64,000 bases of DNA from Thermincola ferriacetica (GCF_001263415.1 NZ_LGTE01000007.1:1-64000); one strand, 5' to 3'; counted from the stretch's first letter, positions 50,652-61,464 are shown. The notes: a model not told the origin generated them from the sequence alone. Numbers and translations: made by a program.

Positions 50652-51017
50652 CTAGCGGTTAAGATCGTTATTAGTGTTAAAAGCTGAAGTACCGGTTGCT
50701 ACGTAATCGCCGGAAGCGCCGTAAATACCGGAAGTAATACTTGGGCTGATATTAGTGTTAACAGGACGGTTTGACCAACTGCTGCCCATGGTTTCGCCCA
50801 TACCTGTCATGGACGGGCCCATTGCAGTACCAAATTGACCAGGACCGGTAAATTGAACACCTCCTGAAGCGCTCATCATTTGACTCATCTGGGCAGTAAC
50901 CTGTTGGCAAAGTTGAGCCGCATGCTGTAGTTGTTGCGCAGTATTGCGTTCGGCTTGGCTCAACTGGTTGCAGATCTGGGCAATTTGATTCAGGTTACTT
51001 TGAATTTGGTTCATCAT
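50652..51017 (-). CDS. Gln/Met-rich small protein of unknown function
   Basis: A 121-residue protein that I do not recognise. The first 60 residues are a Gln/Asn-rich helix (NQIQSNLNQIAQICNQLSQA, then LCQQVTAQMSQMM) with heptad-like spacing, and the rest is a Gly/Ser/Thr-rich, disordered-looking tail. There is no signal peptide. AGGAGG lies 11 bp from the ATG at 51017. Such a helix-plus-tail layout occurs in small spore-coat proteins, which fits the SPOCS genes nearby, but this is weak. Confidence 0.6.
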   Translation of the reverse strand: MMNQIQSNLNQIAQICNQLSQAERNTAQQLQHAAQLCQQVTAQMSQMMSASGGVQFTGPGQFGTAMGPSMTGMGETMGSSWSNRPVNTNISPSITSGIYGASGDYVATGTSAFNTNNDLNR

Positions 51018-51103
51018 AAAAAAATACACCTCCTAGTTAATTTTCGTAATCTATTATTTATTGAAATTGGTTTTTTTATACCATAAGCGCATAATATAAC
51101 CTC

Positions 51104-52519
51104 TTATTTCTTTTTGACCGTGATTACTCGCCAGGCAGCTTTATCGATTCGTTTATGCTTCAGTATGGTGTCTCCACTGAAAAATACCTGGTCAACCCCA
51201 TCCAAAAAATCATGCGGTAGGCTTACGATTAAACGGTTACCCTTAACTTTGACGCTTGTTGTAGTAGGCAATGCAAGGCTGTTTTTTGCTAAACGCAGGG
51301 CGGTAATTCTAAAATCATATATACTCAAGTCCATTCTTTTCACATCATTATTACGCCGGAAAAGGCGTATCCGGAGATTATACCTGATATCTTTGCGCAA
51401 AGGCTTTCTTGTTTGCAATCCGACATAAAATTCATTATTGCCTTGAGCAGCGCTTAATCGAACAATATCCCCGCCACCTTCCAACTCTGTCAAAATAGTA
51501 TCTGCCGAAGGCTCGGAAAAATACGTTTCAAAAAGTTTATCAAAGTTTCCGTTGTCCACCCCTCCCTTTATAAAAGGCAGGTAGTGTTGAGGATAAGACC
51601 CAATCAGGTCATTTTTCCGGATAAACGCCTCAAGAAACGGGTCCATTACTTTTGTCTGGGTAACATATTTCTTCACCGCTTCTGATTTCAGATGTTGTTC
51701 TTTTGAAGTTAAGGCCAGATAATGCCACCGGGTATCCAGGTTTTTTAATACATAAGGAGGATGCAATTGTTTATTGGGAGCATATTCCCATGGCCATGGA
51801 TAATCACCGCGATGGACCAAATAAGTCCACTCCTGAGTCCTAAAATTATTTTTGGCCAAAACATATTTGACAAATGCATTAGTGGCCCAGTGGTCGTGAT
51901 GCTGGTCGTATGGATCCGGATAAAGAATATCTGTTGGTTTAAATTCATTAATAATACTGGTTAAATTCTTGACGACGTTCGCCCCGCAATATGGGGCTCC
52001 CTTCTCATAACTAAAGCTATAAGGAGAATGCCGGAAGCCATTAAGACCCTTGTGAAGATTGGTATAATCCCAGTTATATTCCCAAAGGCCGTTAATACCA
52101 CCGTCAGGATATCCGAAAAAGATTACATCTTCCTGTTTCACGCCCAAAACCCCGGTGGCTTTTAAAGATTCCAAATGCCTTATTCTGCCAAGTTTTCTGA
52201 AGTCGGCAGGCTTAGGTTCGGATACTCCGAAATTTTTTTCTACGGCAACCTTGTATCCATCGCCACAGGTCATAACGATTATTTTTATTTTTTTCCCTTC
52301 CCGCAGAGCTTGTTCTATCACCCATGCTCCACCAAGGGTTTCGTCATCAGGGTGAGGTGCGATAATAAGTATACGTTCACCCATGCTAACAGGCTGTTTG
52401 TTGGTTTTCTGCAACGGGGTAAACCAATCAGCTATAATAAATCTGTTAAAATAAGCACCCAGACCTAATATAATGGTCGTGATGGCAATAAACCATTTTA
52501 TATGCTTTTTCGCTCCCAT
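51104..52519 (-). CDS. PIG-L family deacetylase, membrane-anchored
   Basis: A 471-residue protein: one N-terminal membrane helix (about 10-30), then a LmbE/PIG-L zinc deacetylase domain with APHPDDETLGG (about residues 54-64), VMTCGDGYK and DPYDQHHDHWATN holding the later metal His. The C-terminal 150 residues are beta-rich and not assigned. The family removes acetyl groups from N-acetylglucosamine-type sugars; the extracytoplasmic location suggests a cell-wall glycan or glycoconjugate. The ATG follows AAGGAG. Confidence 0.85.
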   Translation of the reverse strand: MGAKKHIKWFIAITTIILGLGAYFNRFIIADWFTPLQKTNKQPVSMGERILIIAPHPDDETLGGAWVIEQALREGKKIKIIVMTCGDGYKVAVEKNFGVSEPKPADFRKLGRIRHLESLKATGVLGVKQEDVIFFGYPDGGINGLWEYNWDYTNLHKGLNGFRHSPYSFSYEKGAPYCGANVVKNLTSIINEFKPTDILYPDPYDQHHDHWATNAFVKYVLAKNNFRTQEWTYLVHRGDYPWPWEYAPNKQLHPPYVLKNLDTRWHYLALTSKEQHLKSEAVKKYVTQTKVMDPFLEAFIRKNDLIGSYPQHYLPFIKGGVDNGNFDKLFETYFSEPSADTILTELEGGGDIVRLSAAQGNNEFYVGLQTRKPLRKDIRYNLRIRLFRRNNDVKRMDLSIYDFRITALRLAKNSLALPTTTSVKVKGNRLIVSLPHDFLDGVDQVFFSGDTILKHKRIDKAAWRVITVKKK

Positions 52520-52665
52520 AGATACTGCTCCTTAAAGAAAAGAACTTTATTAACTTAGGTTGTCTTAAAATCTAGTTTCTTAACCTGAAATTTGATTGGT
52601 TTCCGCTTACATTTTTCTTACGAATATCCTCTTGATTATGCAACATTCCTGGCCGGATTTGGTAA

Positions 52666-54744
52666 TTAGAACTCACCGGCCCGGTCGTCAATAAACTCCA
52701 TCTTAAACGGCTGCCTGGTCAAAAATTGTTCGAACTCCTTGGCAGGCACCGGTTTACCGAAGAAAAAACCCTGAAATTCATCACACTGCCGTTCCAGCAG
52801 GAATTTTAATTGTTTCTCGTTTTCCACTCCTTCCGCAACCACTTTCAGTTTCAGGTTCTTGGCGAGGACAATCATGGTTGCCACCAAAGCATCGGAAGCA
52901 TTCCGGGGATTTTGAGAAATATCCCTGACAAATGACCTGTCAATTTTCAGGGTATCAATAGGCGGAAAAAGCTTTAGATAACTAAGGGAAGCATAACCCG
53001 TACCAAAGTCATCTATAGATATATGCACTCCCAGGTCTTTTAACTGTTTCACCAATTTTATGGTATTTTCAAGGTTTTGCATAGCAACGCTCTCAGTAAT
53101 TTCCAACTCAAGGTAATTAGGGTCCAAGCCGGTTTGCTTTAATACCCGGGCAATCATTGATACCAGATTCCTTTGCTGAAACTGGCGTGCGGAAAGGTTA
53201 ACGGCCACTCTAATGGGGGCATACCCTTTCTGCTGCCAGTATTTATTTTGCATACAGGCAGTATAGAGAACCCACTCGCCTATAGGCACAATTAAACCCG
53301 TTTCCTCAGCAACAGGTATAAATTCCGCCGGTGATATCAAGCCTTTTTCGGGGTGCTTCCAGCGGATAAGGGCTTCCATGCCAACAATTTCACCGGTCAT
53401 ACCGTGGACCTGGGGCTGGTAAAAAAGGGTAAACTCGTGCCTTTCCAAAGCCGCCCGTAGGCTGTTTTCCAGCTCCAGTTTTGCCATGGCCATTTCATTC
53501 ATGGCAAAGGTATAAACTTCATAACTGTTGCCGCCTTGTTCCTTGGCCTTATACATTGCTATGTCGGCATTTTTCAGCAAAGTCTTGGTATCTTCTCCGT
53601 TATCCGGGAAAACCGTTATGCCAATACTTGTGGTAACATGAAAATTGCGACCGGCTATAGTAAAGGGTTTTCTTAGGTTTTCACAAACGTCTTCCGCAAA
53701 TTTCCGAACATCTTCTATACGGCCCACATTGGGTAGTAAAATAATGAATTCGTCACCGGATAACCGGGCCACTACCCTGCCTTTACCGACCCGTTTTTTA
53801 AGCCTTTTGGCAACATCCTTCAACAGTTGGTCGCCTACATCATGGCCCATTATATCATTAACGGTTTTAAAACGGTCCAGGTCTAAAAACAATATAGCCA
53901 GTTTCTGCTTCTTACTGCGGGACTTTATAATAGCTGCCGTTAATTTTTCTTTGAAAAAAGCCCTGTTGGGCAGTCCTGTAAGACTGTCATAATATGCCAT
54001 ACGCCGCATCTTCTCTTCGGCCTGTTTGCGTTCCGTTATGTCTTTACCCACGCCAAAAACCACTGCTTTCCCTTGCCAGATAGCAGGAGTAACCGTGAGC
54101 TCCATAATCTTGATTCTGTTCTTTATCAAATACTCGGCTTCGATAACACCTTCTGTTTTCCATAATATCTTGTGGGCTTGGGGCCTTTTTTCCCACCCTT
54201 TGGGCAAAAGGTCCCGCACGTTAAGAGTCAGCAGTTCTGCCCGGCTGATTTCCAAAAACTGACAGGCTGCCTCATTGCAGTCAATATAATTTCCCTTTGT
54301 ATCGGTAACCAGGATAGGACTGGCCGTCCGTTCAAAAAGGGTTCTGTATCTTTCCTCGCTCTCTGCCAGAGCCTCTTCCGTCTTCTTGCGTTCAGTAATA
54401 TCCTCGAAGGTTTCTATACCGCCAATAATTGCTCCGTCATTATCCCGGAGCAGGTCTATATTTTTCAAAATTATGCGCACCAAGCCGCTCCTGGTCTTTA
54501 TAATCCCCTCGCCTGAGGCAGGTTTCGGTACGCTGTCATCAAATAATCTGCAATGCGAACAACAAGGGCCATAGCAAAATTCCGTGCAACTCCTTCCCAC
54601 TATTTCTTCCGCCGAATACCCAAATAAGTTTGCCGCCTTATCATTTATACTGGTAATAATCCGGTTAGTATTTACGGTAAATATGGCGCTGGGAATCATA
54701 TTATACAATTGGTCCAGGTTATTCCACGTAAAAAATTTATGCAC
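52666..54744 (-). CDS. PAS-PAS-GGDEF-EAL cyclic-di-GMP protein
   Basis: A 692-residue signalling protein. PAS 1 (about 10-110) contains a cysteine cluster, [13 protein letters not shown], that might bind a metal or cofactor; PAS 2 spans about 125-245. The GGDEF domain has SGDEF in place of GGDEF, a change that is often still active, and I see no upstream RXXD inhibitory site. The EAL domain keeps [38 protein letters not shown] and VAEGVE, so phosphodiesterase activity is likely. I prefer the GTG at 54744, 9 bp from AGGGGA, over the TTG at 54771. Confidence 0.85.
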   Translation of the reverse strand: MHKFFTWNNLDQLYNMIPSAIFTVNTNRIITSINDKAANLFGYSAEEIVGRSCTEFCYGPCCSHCRLFDDSVPKPASGEGIIKTRSGLVRIILKNIDLLRDNDGAIIGGIETFEDITERKKTEEALAESEERYRTLFERTASPILVTDTKGNYIDCNEAACQFLEISRAELLTLNVRDLLPKGWEKRPQAHKILWKTEGVIEAEYLIKNRIKIMELTVTPAIWQGKAVVFGVGKDITERKQAEEKMRRMAYYDSLTGLPNRAFFKEKLTAAIIKSRSKKQKLAILFLDLDRFKTVNDIMGHDVGDQLLKDVAKRLKKRVGKGRVVARLSGDEFIILLPNVGRIEDVRKFAEDVCENLRKPFTIAGRNFHVTTSIGITVFPDNGEDTKTLLKNADIAMYKAKEQGGNSYEVYTFAMNEMAMAKLELENSLRAALERHEFTLFYQPQVHGMTGEIVGMEALIRWKHPEKGLISPAEFIPVAEETGLIVPIGEWVLYTACMQNKYWQQKGYAPIRVAVNLSARQFQQRNLVSMIARVLKQTGLDPNYLELEITESVAMQNLENTIKLVKQLKDLGVHISIDDFGTGYASLSYLKLFPPIDTLKIDRSFVRDISQNPRNASDALVATMIVLAKNLKLKVVAEGVENEKQLKFLLERQCDEFQGFFFGKPVPAKEFEQFLTRQPFKMEFIDDRAGEF

Positions 54745-54941
54745 AACAATTCTTCCCCTGTCTCTCTGCAATATTTAAATTAATTAATACTACACAAAAC
54801 GACATTTTCCTTATTTTTACGCCATTTATATTTTTTATAGCCACATCAACGTTTCTTTTATCCATAAAGAACATAGTTACGTTTATACTATGGTTATACT
54901 GCAATAACACCTACAAATTTGTCCTAAAAAGAGCGGTCAAA

Positions 54942-54974
54942 AATAAAGACGGAGACGCCTGTCTTGGCTTCTCC
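54942..54974 (-). terminator. Intrinsic terminator of metF
   Basis: GGAGAAGCC, loop AAGACA and GGCGTCTCC (one mismatch), then GTCTTTATTTTT on the minus strand, about 50 bp after the metF stop. Confidence 0.8.
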
Positions 54975-55024
54975 GCTCGAGTTATCACATTTATCTTTAT
55001 AAATAATTGCAGTATCATCGTGTT

Positions 55025-56581
55025 TTACTTCTTCTTAACATAGGGCTCGATACCAAACTTCTTGGCGGTATGATCCCGGCCAAGGTAGAAGTTCAACCAG
55101 GAAGAAGTCTGGTGGAAATCCCAGTTAGCCGGCGGAATAATTTCTTTGCTTAACTGCTCTTCTTTCCCGGAATTTTTCAGCCTGGAGTAAGCCCTTACCC
55201 AAGCACACTTCTTCTTACCGGGGTATACTTCACACCAGCCTTCAAAACTTCCGCCGCAGGCGCCGTTCCGCTGGTTCTTGGGACACTGAGACATGGGGCA
55301 GACATATGCTACGTCCATTAAAGCACAGTCACCGCAGTCTTTGCAGTCAAACAGCCCTACTTTAATCATGTGCTCAAATTTATGATATTTCTTCTCCATA
55401 GAAGTACCGTCCACAGCTTTGGCTACAGCAGTCATCGGTCCCCAGAGCGGTGTGCCCGGCTCAAGCATAAGATTATGCATGAACTTGGATAAGCGGTAAG
55501 TAAATTCCACCGGTGCATCGAGGGGACGCCCCTTCCTGTTAGTGGGTGTGGTAGTATTTAAGCCGGTTTTCTCGTCCTTTTCGTAGTAATAAAACCCGTT
55601 GGGTTGCGGATAATCAAACTCATGTATAAAGTCCATCCAGTTCTTGCTGAGTTCTTCACCCTTGTCAATAATGAATTCCACATCCTCATATTTCATACCG
55701 TGGCCGCCGATGTGGACGCCGTTGTAACCCATACCTTTCATAAAGGCATACATCTTGGCCGCGCGCAGGAGCCTTGCCTCTTTGCCTTTATCGGGCGCCT
55801 GAGCTTCTCTTTCGAGGTCTGCCACCAACTTATCCGTTACAACACAACCCGGTATCCTGTTCTTATTCATCACTTTAGCAGTACCGAGAGGTAAGATGTA
55901 AATATTGCCCACTACAGGAATATCCCAGCCGTTCAGCCTGATAAACTGAATTATTTCATGGAACTTCCGGGCATCATAGCCCAACTGAGTAACAATAAAC
56001 TGGGCTCCTGCTTCAATCTTCTTTTTCAGCTTATAATATTGGAGCATTTGCTCTGCTTCGGTGGCCTTGAACTGGGATGCGGCAGCGCCGGCAAAGAAAT
56101 CACTGGGTTGATGCTTTATTGTGCCCTTGAAACCCTGATATTCCAAGCCTTTGTTCATTTCACCGATTAAACCAAGAACATGAATGGGGTCCAAGTCAAA
56201 TACCGGTTTCGGTCTACCTTTATATCCGGTAACGGTATAATCACCGGTCATAACCAACAAGTTACGTATACCGGCACGGTCCAAAGCATATAATTGGCTC
56301 TCGATTTGGTTCCGGTTTTTATCTTTACAGGTAAAATGGACAAGCGGCTCAATACCTTTGGCCAAAACTTCTTTCGCCAGGGCGTCAGCCAAAATAGCCG
56401 GGTTTCCACCGGGGTTATCAGTAAGGGTAAGAGCATGAATCCGTCCGCCTTTGGCAGCTTGTTCAGCAGCCGCGATGGCTTCCTCCTGGGATTTCTCCCT
56501 GGCCCCCCTGCCCGGTACCAATTCCCAGGTCACGGACATGGTATTTTTGTCCAACAAGGACTCCTTAAAACGGTTTTGCAT
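55025..56581 (-). CDS. metF: Methylenetetrahydrofolate reductase with C-terminal MetV-like domain
   Basis: A 518-residue fusion. The N-terminal two thirds is the MetF barrel (SVTWELVPGRG, VHFTCKDKNR, LLVMTGDY, then FIVTQLGYDARKF). The C-terminal part is a cysteine-rich domain (CKDCGDCALMDVAYVCPMSQ, then CGGSFEGWCEV) like MetV/MTHFR_C of acetogens. It reduces methylene- to methyl-tetrahydrofolate, the pool the MtrH-type enzymes also feed or draw on. In many acetogens MetF and MetV are separate genes. I chose the ATG at 56581, with AAAGGAG 11 bp upstream. No other Wood-Ljungdahl gene is next to it. Confidence 0.9.
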   Translation of the reverse strand: MQNRFKESLLDKNTMSVTWELVPGRGAREKSQEEAIAAAEQAAKGGRIHALTLTDNPGGNPAILADALAKEVLAKGIEPLVHFTCKDKNRNQIESQLYALDRAGIRNLLVMTGDYTVTGYKGRPKPVFDLDPIHVLGLIGEMNKGLEYQGFKGTIKHQPSDFFAGAAASQFKATEAEQMLQYYKLKKKIEAGAQFIVTQLGYDARKFHEIIQFIRLNGWDIPVVGNIYILPLGTAKVMNKNRIPGCVVTDKLVADLEREAQAPDKGKEARLLRAAKMYAFMKGMGYNGVHIGGHGMKYEDVEFIIDKGEELSKNWMDFIHEFDYPQPNGFYYYEKDEKTGLNTTTPTNRKGRPLDAPVEFTYRLSKFMHNLMLEPGTPLWGPMTAVAKAVDGTSMEKKYHKFEHMIKVGLFDCKDCGDCALMDVAYVCPMSQCPKNQRNGACGGSFEGWCEVYPGKKKCAWVRAYSRLKNSGKEEQLSKEIIPPANWDFHQTSSWLNFYLGRDHTAKKFGIEPYVKKK

Positions 56582-57092
56582 TTGTATACCAACTCCTTTG
56601 AAATTTTTATATAGACACTTTTGAATATACCGGGTAGCCTGCCGAGGGGCAAAAACAGCATGGGTGGTATTCAGGCCAATAGTAAGATGATCTATCACAA
56701 ACCGGAGATAAAAAGCTATGTGGAATGAAAAGTTGTGAGAAAAACATGCAATGACCTGTGTAAGTCTTTGTTAACAGCTATTTTGACACATGGACAATGC
56801 AGCAATCTAATATAAATTATATTAAAAATTTAATAAAAGGTAAAGCTCGAAATTATCTGAAAATTGTACAAGTTTATCGAATAAGCCCAACCTTGCCCGC
56901 AAAATACTTTTTTTATATTATATTGGTGCTGACCAACATTTAGGCCTTTTTTTCACAAGCTATGGTATAATTGCCTTTAAATGGAACAGCAAACTCAATT
57001 ATTAAGCATATTATTCGATACAAATAAACCAGTTCCCTTTATTTCTGACAGCATTTTTGTCTTTCAGACAAATATGAACAGAATGGACAAAC
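56582..57092. other. Intergenic region, about 510 bp, no gene seen
   Basis: An AT-rich leader region upstream of metF. A TTGACA at 56783 and TATAAT at 56974 lie on the plus strand without a matching gene. I see no convincing riboswitch or small gene. Confidence 0.5.
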
Positions 57093-57129
57093 AACAAGCA
57101 GGGAACGGCCGCAACCGTTCCCTATTGTT
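57093..57129 (-). terminator. Intrinsic terminator of the SLH-protein gene
   Basis: GGGAACGG/CCGTTCCC with outer AACAA/TTGTT pairs; TTGTTGTTTG follows on the minus strand. It lies 45 bp after the stop at 57174. Confidence 0.8.
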
Positions 57130-57173
57130 TATTCGCCGGAAAACTCCGTAATTCATATTTGAGATAGAGATTA

Positions 57174-59327
57174 TTAATTCACATTGAGGTAATTATAAAC
57201 CAGGCTAAATGCCTGGGCCCGGGTCAAGGCAGCCGTAGGATAACAATTCCCGCCGTTCCCGCCAATTATATCAAGCCCGTAAGCAACTGCCATGTAACCG
57301 TACAGTTCAGGTTTTATTTGCTGCGCATCTTTAAAAGGCAAGGCAAATATTTTTTTCTTCACCTCAGCCACCCTGTCAAAATTCAGGGCCCGTACAACGA
57401 ATTTCACAGCATCCTGTCTGGTCACAAAGGAATCAGGCAGTCTTTCACCGTCTTTTACAATTCCTCCGCTAATAAGCGCATTATAAAGATTATCATCGTT
57501 TTTGGAGTCATTAAGATCCACAGACAGGTACGGGTTTGTCGCTTTCAGCAGAAGATAGAGAAACTCCCTTTGTTTTATCCTTTGCTCCGGCTTTAATTGA
57601 TTACCCGGTAAAGAAATTCCGTATTCGGCCAGGACCTTAATCTGGTTTTCAGCCCAATGTCCCTTAATATCGGTGTACTGTGCTATTTTGTCCCCGGTAT
57701 AGGGCTGGCCGTCGTAATTAAGCAGTTTCCCTGTATACGCATCAATATTTACCGGTTTACCGGGTTTGAGAGCATATACAAGTTTGATGTCCGGCTTTCT
57801 GTTTTCAATAGGCGTGGGCCACAGTTTTTCTCTATTCTCCGGTGAGTAAACAGAAATGTACTGCAGTTGAAGGCCGACGCTGTTGAACAGGAGCTCATGG
57901 GCCTTTTCGGCAGAAAGTACATCTTCACCAACGGAAAGTTCTTTTTTATACCAGTTAAAGCTGTAATTGATCACTTCTCCCGTGGTGACATCTACCGTCA
58001 CGTTAAAACCGTTTCCGATAAAAAATGCCTCCTGTACCTTCCTGGTGAAGGAAAAATCATACTGCCTCGGCGGTTCACTTCCACTTACCGGCTCAACAAA
58101 AGGTTCACCCCAGGTAGTCCGTTCAACTCCTTTCGCCTTTGCCGGCTGCATGGACTTAATGAAATCTTCCGCAATTTTAAGCGCCTGTTCTCCGGTGTAC
58201 CTCACAGGCTTATCTGTCTCAGGTGAAAACTTATAAAACTGGGTTATATCACCGGTTTTAGCATCAACAGAAACACTGATGCCCGTGTATTGTCCGGCTC
58301 CATTGGCCTCTCTACCAAAATCCATAGTCCATATGTATTCTTCTCTATTCTGCCAATCATTGTACAGGCTGATGTGATTCAGCTTGAACGAACCATCAAT
58401 CTGTAAAAGCCTTCTTGCCGTCTCCTCGGCTTTACTCTGGTCCATCAGGTTGGCAGCATTTTTCACAGCTTCCTGTTCCTGAGGGGTAAGGGATACAGGT
58501 TTCCCCTCCGCGTAGCTGGCCATCCCTCCGACCATTTTTTCTTTTTCCATGCCCCGATAATAGTTAAAGTAGTTATTCCCCATTATCAAGCCGCCTGTTT
58601 TGGCGTCAATAAACCGGTCGTTATATACAGTGGTATACACCAGGTAAGGTTTTCTTTCCCCGGGGCCAAAAGTTAACTTATAAACCAATTTCAAACCCAG
58701 CCTGTTGGCAAACTCCTCCTGGGCTTTTTGTAAAGGTATAACGTCCCCGGCATCCGGGAACGCCAAATCGTCATGCCAGTTACAATAGTAATTCTGTATT
58801 TCCCCCGTCATGCCGTCCACTTGAATATTTATATTATCTTCGGGAAAAGGCACGCCGTTTTCCACCCTCTGGTACAAAAACCGGTAACTTCCTTCGTTAA
58901 TGTTCATGGGCTCATTATTATCCACATATATGACCTTGTTCCCCGCAAAAGGAGCCACCTTGCGGATAAAGTCACCGGCAATCCGCAAAGCATTGCTCTT
59001 ACTGATCTTGGGCAGTTTTTGCCTGTTTCTTCCCATGAAAGGCTTAAAGGAATAGTAATTGGTAATTTTTCCGTTGGAATCAATAGTTACGTTGACCTCG
59101 CCCAACCTGTTTTTACTGTCGCTCCAGTGCAGGTTAAACACAGTCCTGTCATTTTGCTTGTTAATGTTGTAATTGAAGGTATCATATCCCTTGGCAATAT
59201 TAAAAACAGATTTGGCAGTACTGATTGCCTGTTCCAGTTCCTTGTCGTAGGCCGCTTCCGCCTGCAGAGGAAACAATAAGGTCACCAACATTACAAGCAT
59301 CATACTAAACGCTAAACTCCTTTTCAT
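57174..59327 (-). CDS. YcdB/YcdC repeat protein with SLH domains
   Basis: A 717-residue secreted protein: signal peptide (about 1-26, QAEAA), three or more YcdB/YcdC (PepSY-like) repeats of the type ALKIAEDFIK...TGDITQFYKFSP, and C-terminal S-layer-homology units (YTDIKGHWAENQIKVLAEYG, then AYGLDIIGGNGGNCYPTAAL). SLH domains hold proteins on the pyruvylated cell-wall polymer of Gram-positive bacteria, which argues for a monoderm or S-layer surface. PepSY-like repeats may inhibit proteases. I chose the ATG at 59327, 6 bp after GGGGG. Confidence 0.85.
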   Translation of the reverse strand: MKRSLAFSMMLVMLVTLLFPLQAEAAYDKELEQAISTAKSVFNIAKGYDTFNYNINKQNDRTVFNLHWSDSKNRLGEVNVTIDSNGKITNYYSFKPFMGRNRQKLPKISKSNALRIAGDFIRKVAPFAGNKVIYVDNNEPMNINEGSYRFLYQRVENGVPFPEDNINIQVDGMTGEIQNYYCNWHDDLAFPDAGDVIPLQKAQEEFANRLGLKLVYKLTFGPGERKPYLVYTTVYNDRFIDAKTGGLIMGNNYFNYYRGMEKEKMVGGMASYAEGKPVSLTPQEQEAVKNAANLMDQSKAEETARRLLQIDGSFKLNHISLYNDWQNREEYIWTMDFGREANGAGQYTGISVSVDAKTGDITQFYKFSPETDKPVRYTGEQALKIAEDFIKSMQPAKAKGVERTTWGEPFVEPVSGSEPPRQYDFSFTRKVQEAFFIGNGFNVTVDVTTGEVINYSFNWYKKELSVGEDVLSAEKAHELLFNSVGLQLQYISVYSPENREKLWPTPIENRKPDIKLVYALKPGKPVNIDAYTGKLLNYDGQPYTGDKIAQYTDIKGHWAENQIKVLAEYGISLPGNQLKPEQRIKQREFLYLLLKATNPYLSVDLNDSKNDDNLYNALISGGIVKDGERLPDSFVTRQDAVKFVVRALNFDRVAEVKKKIFALPFKDAQQIKPELYGYMAVAYGLDIIGGNGGNCYPTAALTRAQAFSLVYNYLNVN

Positions 59328-59554
59328 CACAATCCCCCTTTCAAATTCTTCCCTAATTTATGACGTAATTAACGGAAAAATGTTCCACTATAAATTATAT
59401 TTTTTACTGCGTAAATCCTCTTCGGTCCGGAAATTTGACCCGGGTGTAACCATTTACCCTTACGCATCATAGTTTAGATTAGTTAAAAAACTTAGGGGCA
59501 GCTAAAAATTAAAACCTGAATACTGCCTGCAAGCCCAAAGGGGGTGTAAAATTA

Positions 59555-60877
59555 TTGTCGTCCGGGCAAGCAAACGTAGAAACGGCGGTTACACATGACC
59601 TGACTTCCCGTTCAGGTCAACTGACAGAACATACCACGCCTCATGAGTCTTATCAAATTATCAACCGCATTAAACAACTGCTTAAGTTCCTGGGACCGGC
59701 TTTTGTCGTCAGTGTTGCTTATATCGACCCGGGAAACTTTGCCACTAATATAAGCGGTGGCTCCAAATTTAATTACAACCTTTTATGGGTCATCCTTTGG
59801 AGCAACCTTATGGCTATCTTCCTGCAAACCATCTCGGCAAAATTAGGGATCGCTACAGGAAAAAACCTTCCTGCAATGTGTGCCCGGGTATTTTCCAGGA
59901 AAACTAACTGGTTTCTCTGGGTAGTTGCAGAATTGGCGGCGATGGCCACCGATTTAGCGGAATTCCTGGGTGGAGCTTTGGGATTATTTCTGTTACTTAA
60001 AATACCTCTCGTGTATGCGGGCATGCTGACCGGTGTATTTACCTTTATTATCACAAGTCTTGAAAAATACGGCCAGCGGGTAATTGAAGCTGTTATTGCA
60101 AGCCTTGTAGCAGTTATCTGCACTGCTTACGGCATAGAACTTTTTTTGGCCAAACCTAATTGGCCGGCCGTAGGAGTACATATGATTTTGCCTTCACTGC
60201 CGAACAGTGAGGCAGTGCTGGTAGCCACAGGTATGCTGGGCGCAACGGTAATGCCGCATGTTATTTATCTCCATTCCCAACTGGTCCAGTGCCGCAGAAC
60301 CCCCGATACTGACGAGCAAAAGCTTGAGCACTTCAGATTGGAATGCACCGACATCATGCTGGCCATGAATATCGTTTTTCTTGTGAATGCGGCTATGGTG
60401 GTAGTCTCTGCCGCCGTTTTTCATACCAAGGGCATACAAGTGGTCACGATTCAGCAAGCTCACCGGTCACTGGCGCCATTGCTTGGGTCGTTATCCGCGG
60501 GAGCTTTTGGCATTGCCCTGTTGGCGTCAGGCCTTTCATCATCGGCAGTAGGAACTCTGGCCGGCCAGACTATTATGAACGGCTTTGTCGGGCTGCGTAT
60601 ACCACTGTTTATTCGCCGGTTTATAACTATGTTCCCGGCCATGGTTATTATCGGACTGGGTATTAACCCCATGAAAGCGCTGGTGATCAGTCAGGTTATA
60701 TTAAGCTTTGCCTTACCGGCCGCAATCATACCCCTCATGTTGATGACAAGTCGCCGGGATATTATGGGCGCTTTGGTCAATAAACCGCTGACCAATATTG
60801 TCGGGTGGATTATAACGGCCATAATTGTAGTCCTTAACGTCATCCTGCTTTACCTTACTTTCTCCGGCAACATATAA
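59555..60877 (+). CDS. mntH: Nramp-family metal transporter
   Basis: A 440-residue, 11-segment Nramp protein. The metal-site motif DPGN is in YIDPGNFATN (about residue 57) and the second site is GATVMPHVIYLHS (MPH, about 231). It should import Mn2+ or Fe2+ with protons. The N-terminal 40 residues are a polar extension. The start is a TTG 8 bp after AAAGGGGGTG. A DtxR-type regulator gene lies 105 bp downstream. Confidence 0.9.
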   Translation: MSSGQANVETAVTHDLTSRSGQLTEHTTPHESYQIINRIKQLLKFLGPAFVVSVAYIDPGNFATNISGGSKFNYNLLWVILWSNLMAIFLQTISAKLGIATGKNLPAMCARVFSRKTNWFLWVVAELAAMATDLAEFLGGALGLFLLLKIPLVYAGMLTGVFTFIITSLEKYGQRVIEAVIASLVAVICTAYGIELFLAKPNWPAVGVHMILPSLPNSEAVLVATGMLGATVMPHVIYLHSQLVQCRRTPDTDEQKLEHFRLECTDIMLAMNIVFLVNAAMVVVSAAVFHTKGIQVVTIQQAHRSLAPLLGSLSAGAFGIALLASGLSSSAVGTLAGQTIMNGFVGLRIPLFIRRFITMFPAMVIIGLGINPMKALVISQVILSFALPAAIIPLMLMTSRRDIMGALVNKPLTNIVGWIITAIIVVLNVILLYLTFSGNI

Positions 60878-60878
60878 A

Positions 60879-60909
60879 AAAAAGCTCCTTCCTGTTAAAG
60901 GAGCTTTTT
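60879..60909 (+). terminator. Intrinsic terminator of mntH
   Basis: AAAAAGCTCCTT, loop CCTGTT and AAAGGAGCTTTTT, right after the mntH stop, so the DtxR-type gene probably has its own promoter or gets read-through. Confidence 0.9.
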
Positions 60910-60981
60910 GGGATGACTGCTATTTTCCACTCCACTGCATATAATGGTAAAAACCTTTTATTCTTTAAGTAGGTGGTTTAG

Positions 60982-61464
60982 TTGGACAACGAGTTTTATA
61001 CCTTCCGGGAGTATATGAAACAGGCAGACTCCCAATTAACGGCTTCCATGGAAGACTACCTGGAGATGATCTGCCGACTGTCCCGGGACAAAGGATATAC
61101 ACGGGTTAACGCCTTGGCAACGGCCCTTAACGTCCAGCCCCCTTCCGCTACCAAGATGGTACAAAAACTGGCCGACATAGGACTGATAAATTACGAAAAA
61201 TACGGTATCATTACCCCTACCAAACAAGGGCAGCAAATCGGCAATACGTTATTGGAACGCCACAAGACGATAGAAAATTTTCTAAGGCTGCTGGGCCTAA
61301 AAAAGGGCGTCCTTGAAGAAACCGAAAAGATTGAACACACTGTTAGCTCACAGACATTGGAACACCTGGCTACTTTTGTTAACTTTCTAAAAACCAGGCC
61401 GGAAATAATAGAAAATTACAATACATTCCAAAAACGCCTAAAAATAAACAAAGAAAATGAATAA
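60982..61464 (+). CDS. DtxR/MntR-family metal regulator
   Basis: A 160-residue regulator with the winged helix TASMEDYLEMICRL, VNALATALNVQPPSATKMVQ and NYEKYGIITPTKQGQ, then a helical metal-binding and dimer region (ERHKTIENFLRLLGL, EKIEHTVSSQTLEHL). The His/Glu spacing fits MntR/DtxR metal sites, and there is no SH3 domain. It likely represses mntH when Mn or Fe is plentiful. The TTG at 60982 is 5 bp from AGGTGG. Confidence 0.85.
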   Translation: MDNEFYTFREYMKQADSQLTASMEDYLEMICRLSRDKGYTRVNALATALNVQPPSATKMVQKLADIGLINYEKYGIITPTKQGQQIGNTLLERHKTIENFLRLLGLKKGVLEETEKIEHTVSSQTLEHLATFVNFLKTRPEIIENYNTFQKRLKINKENE

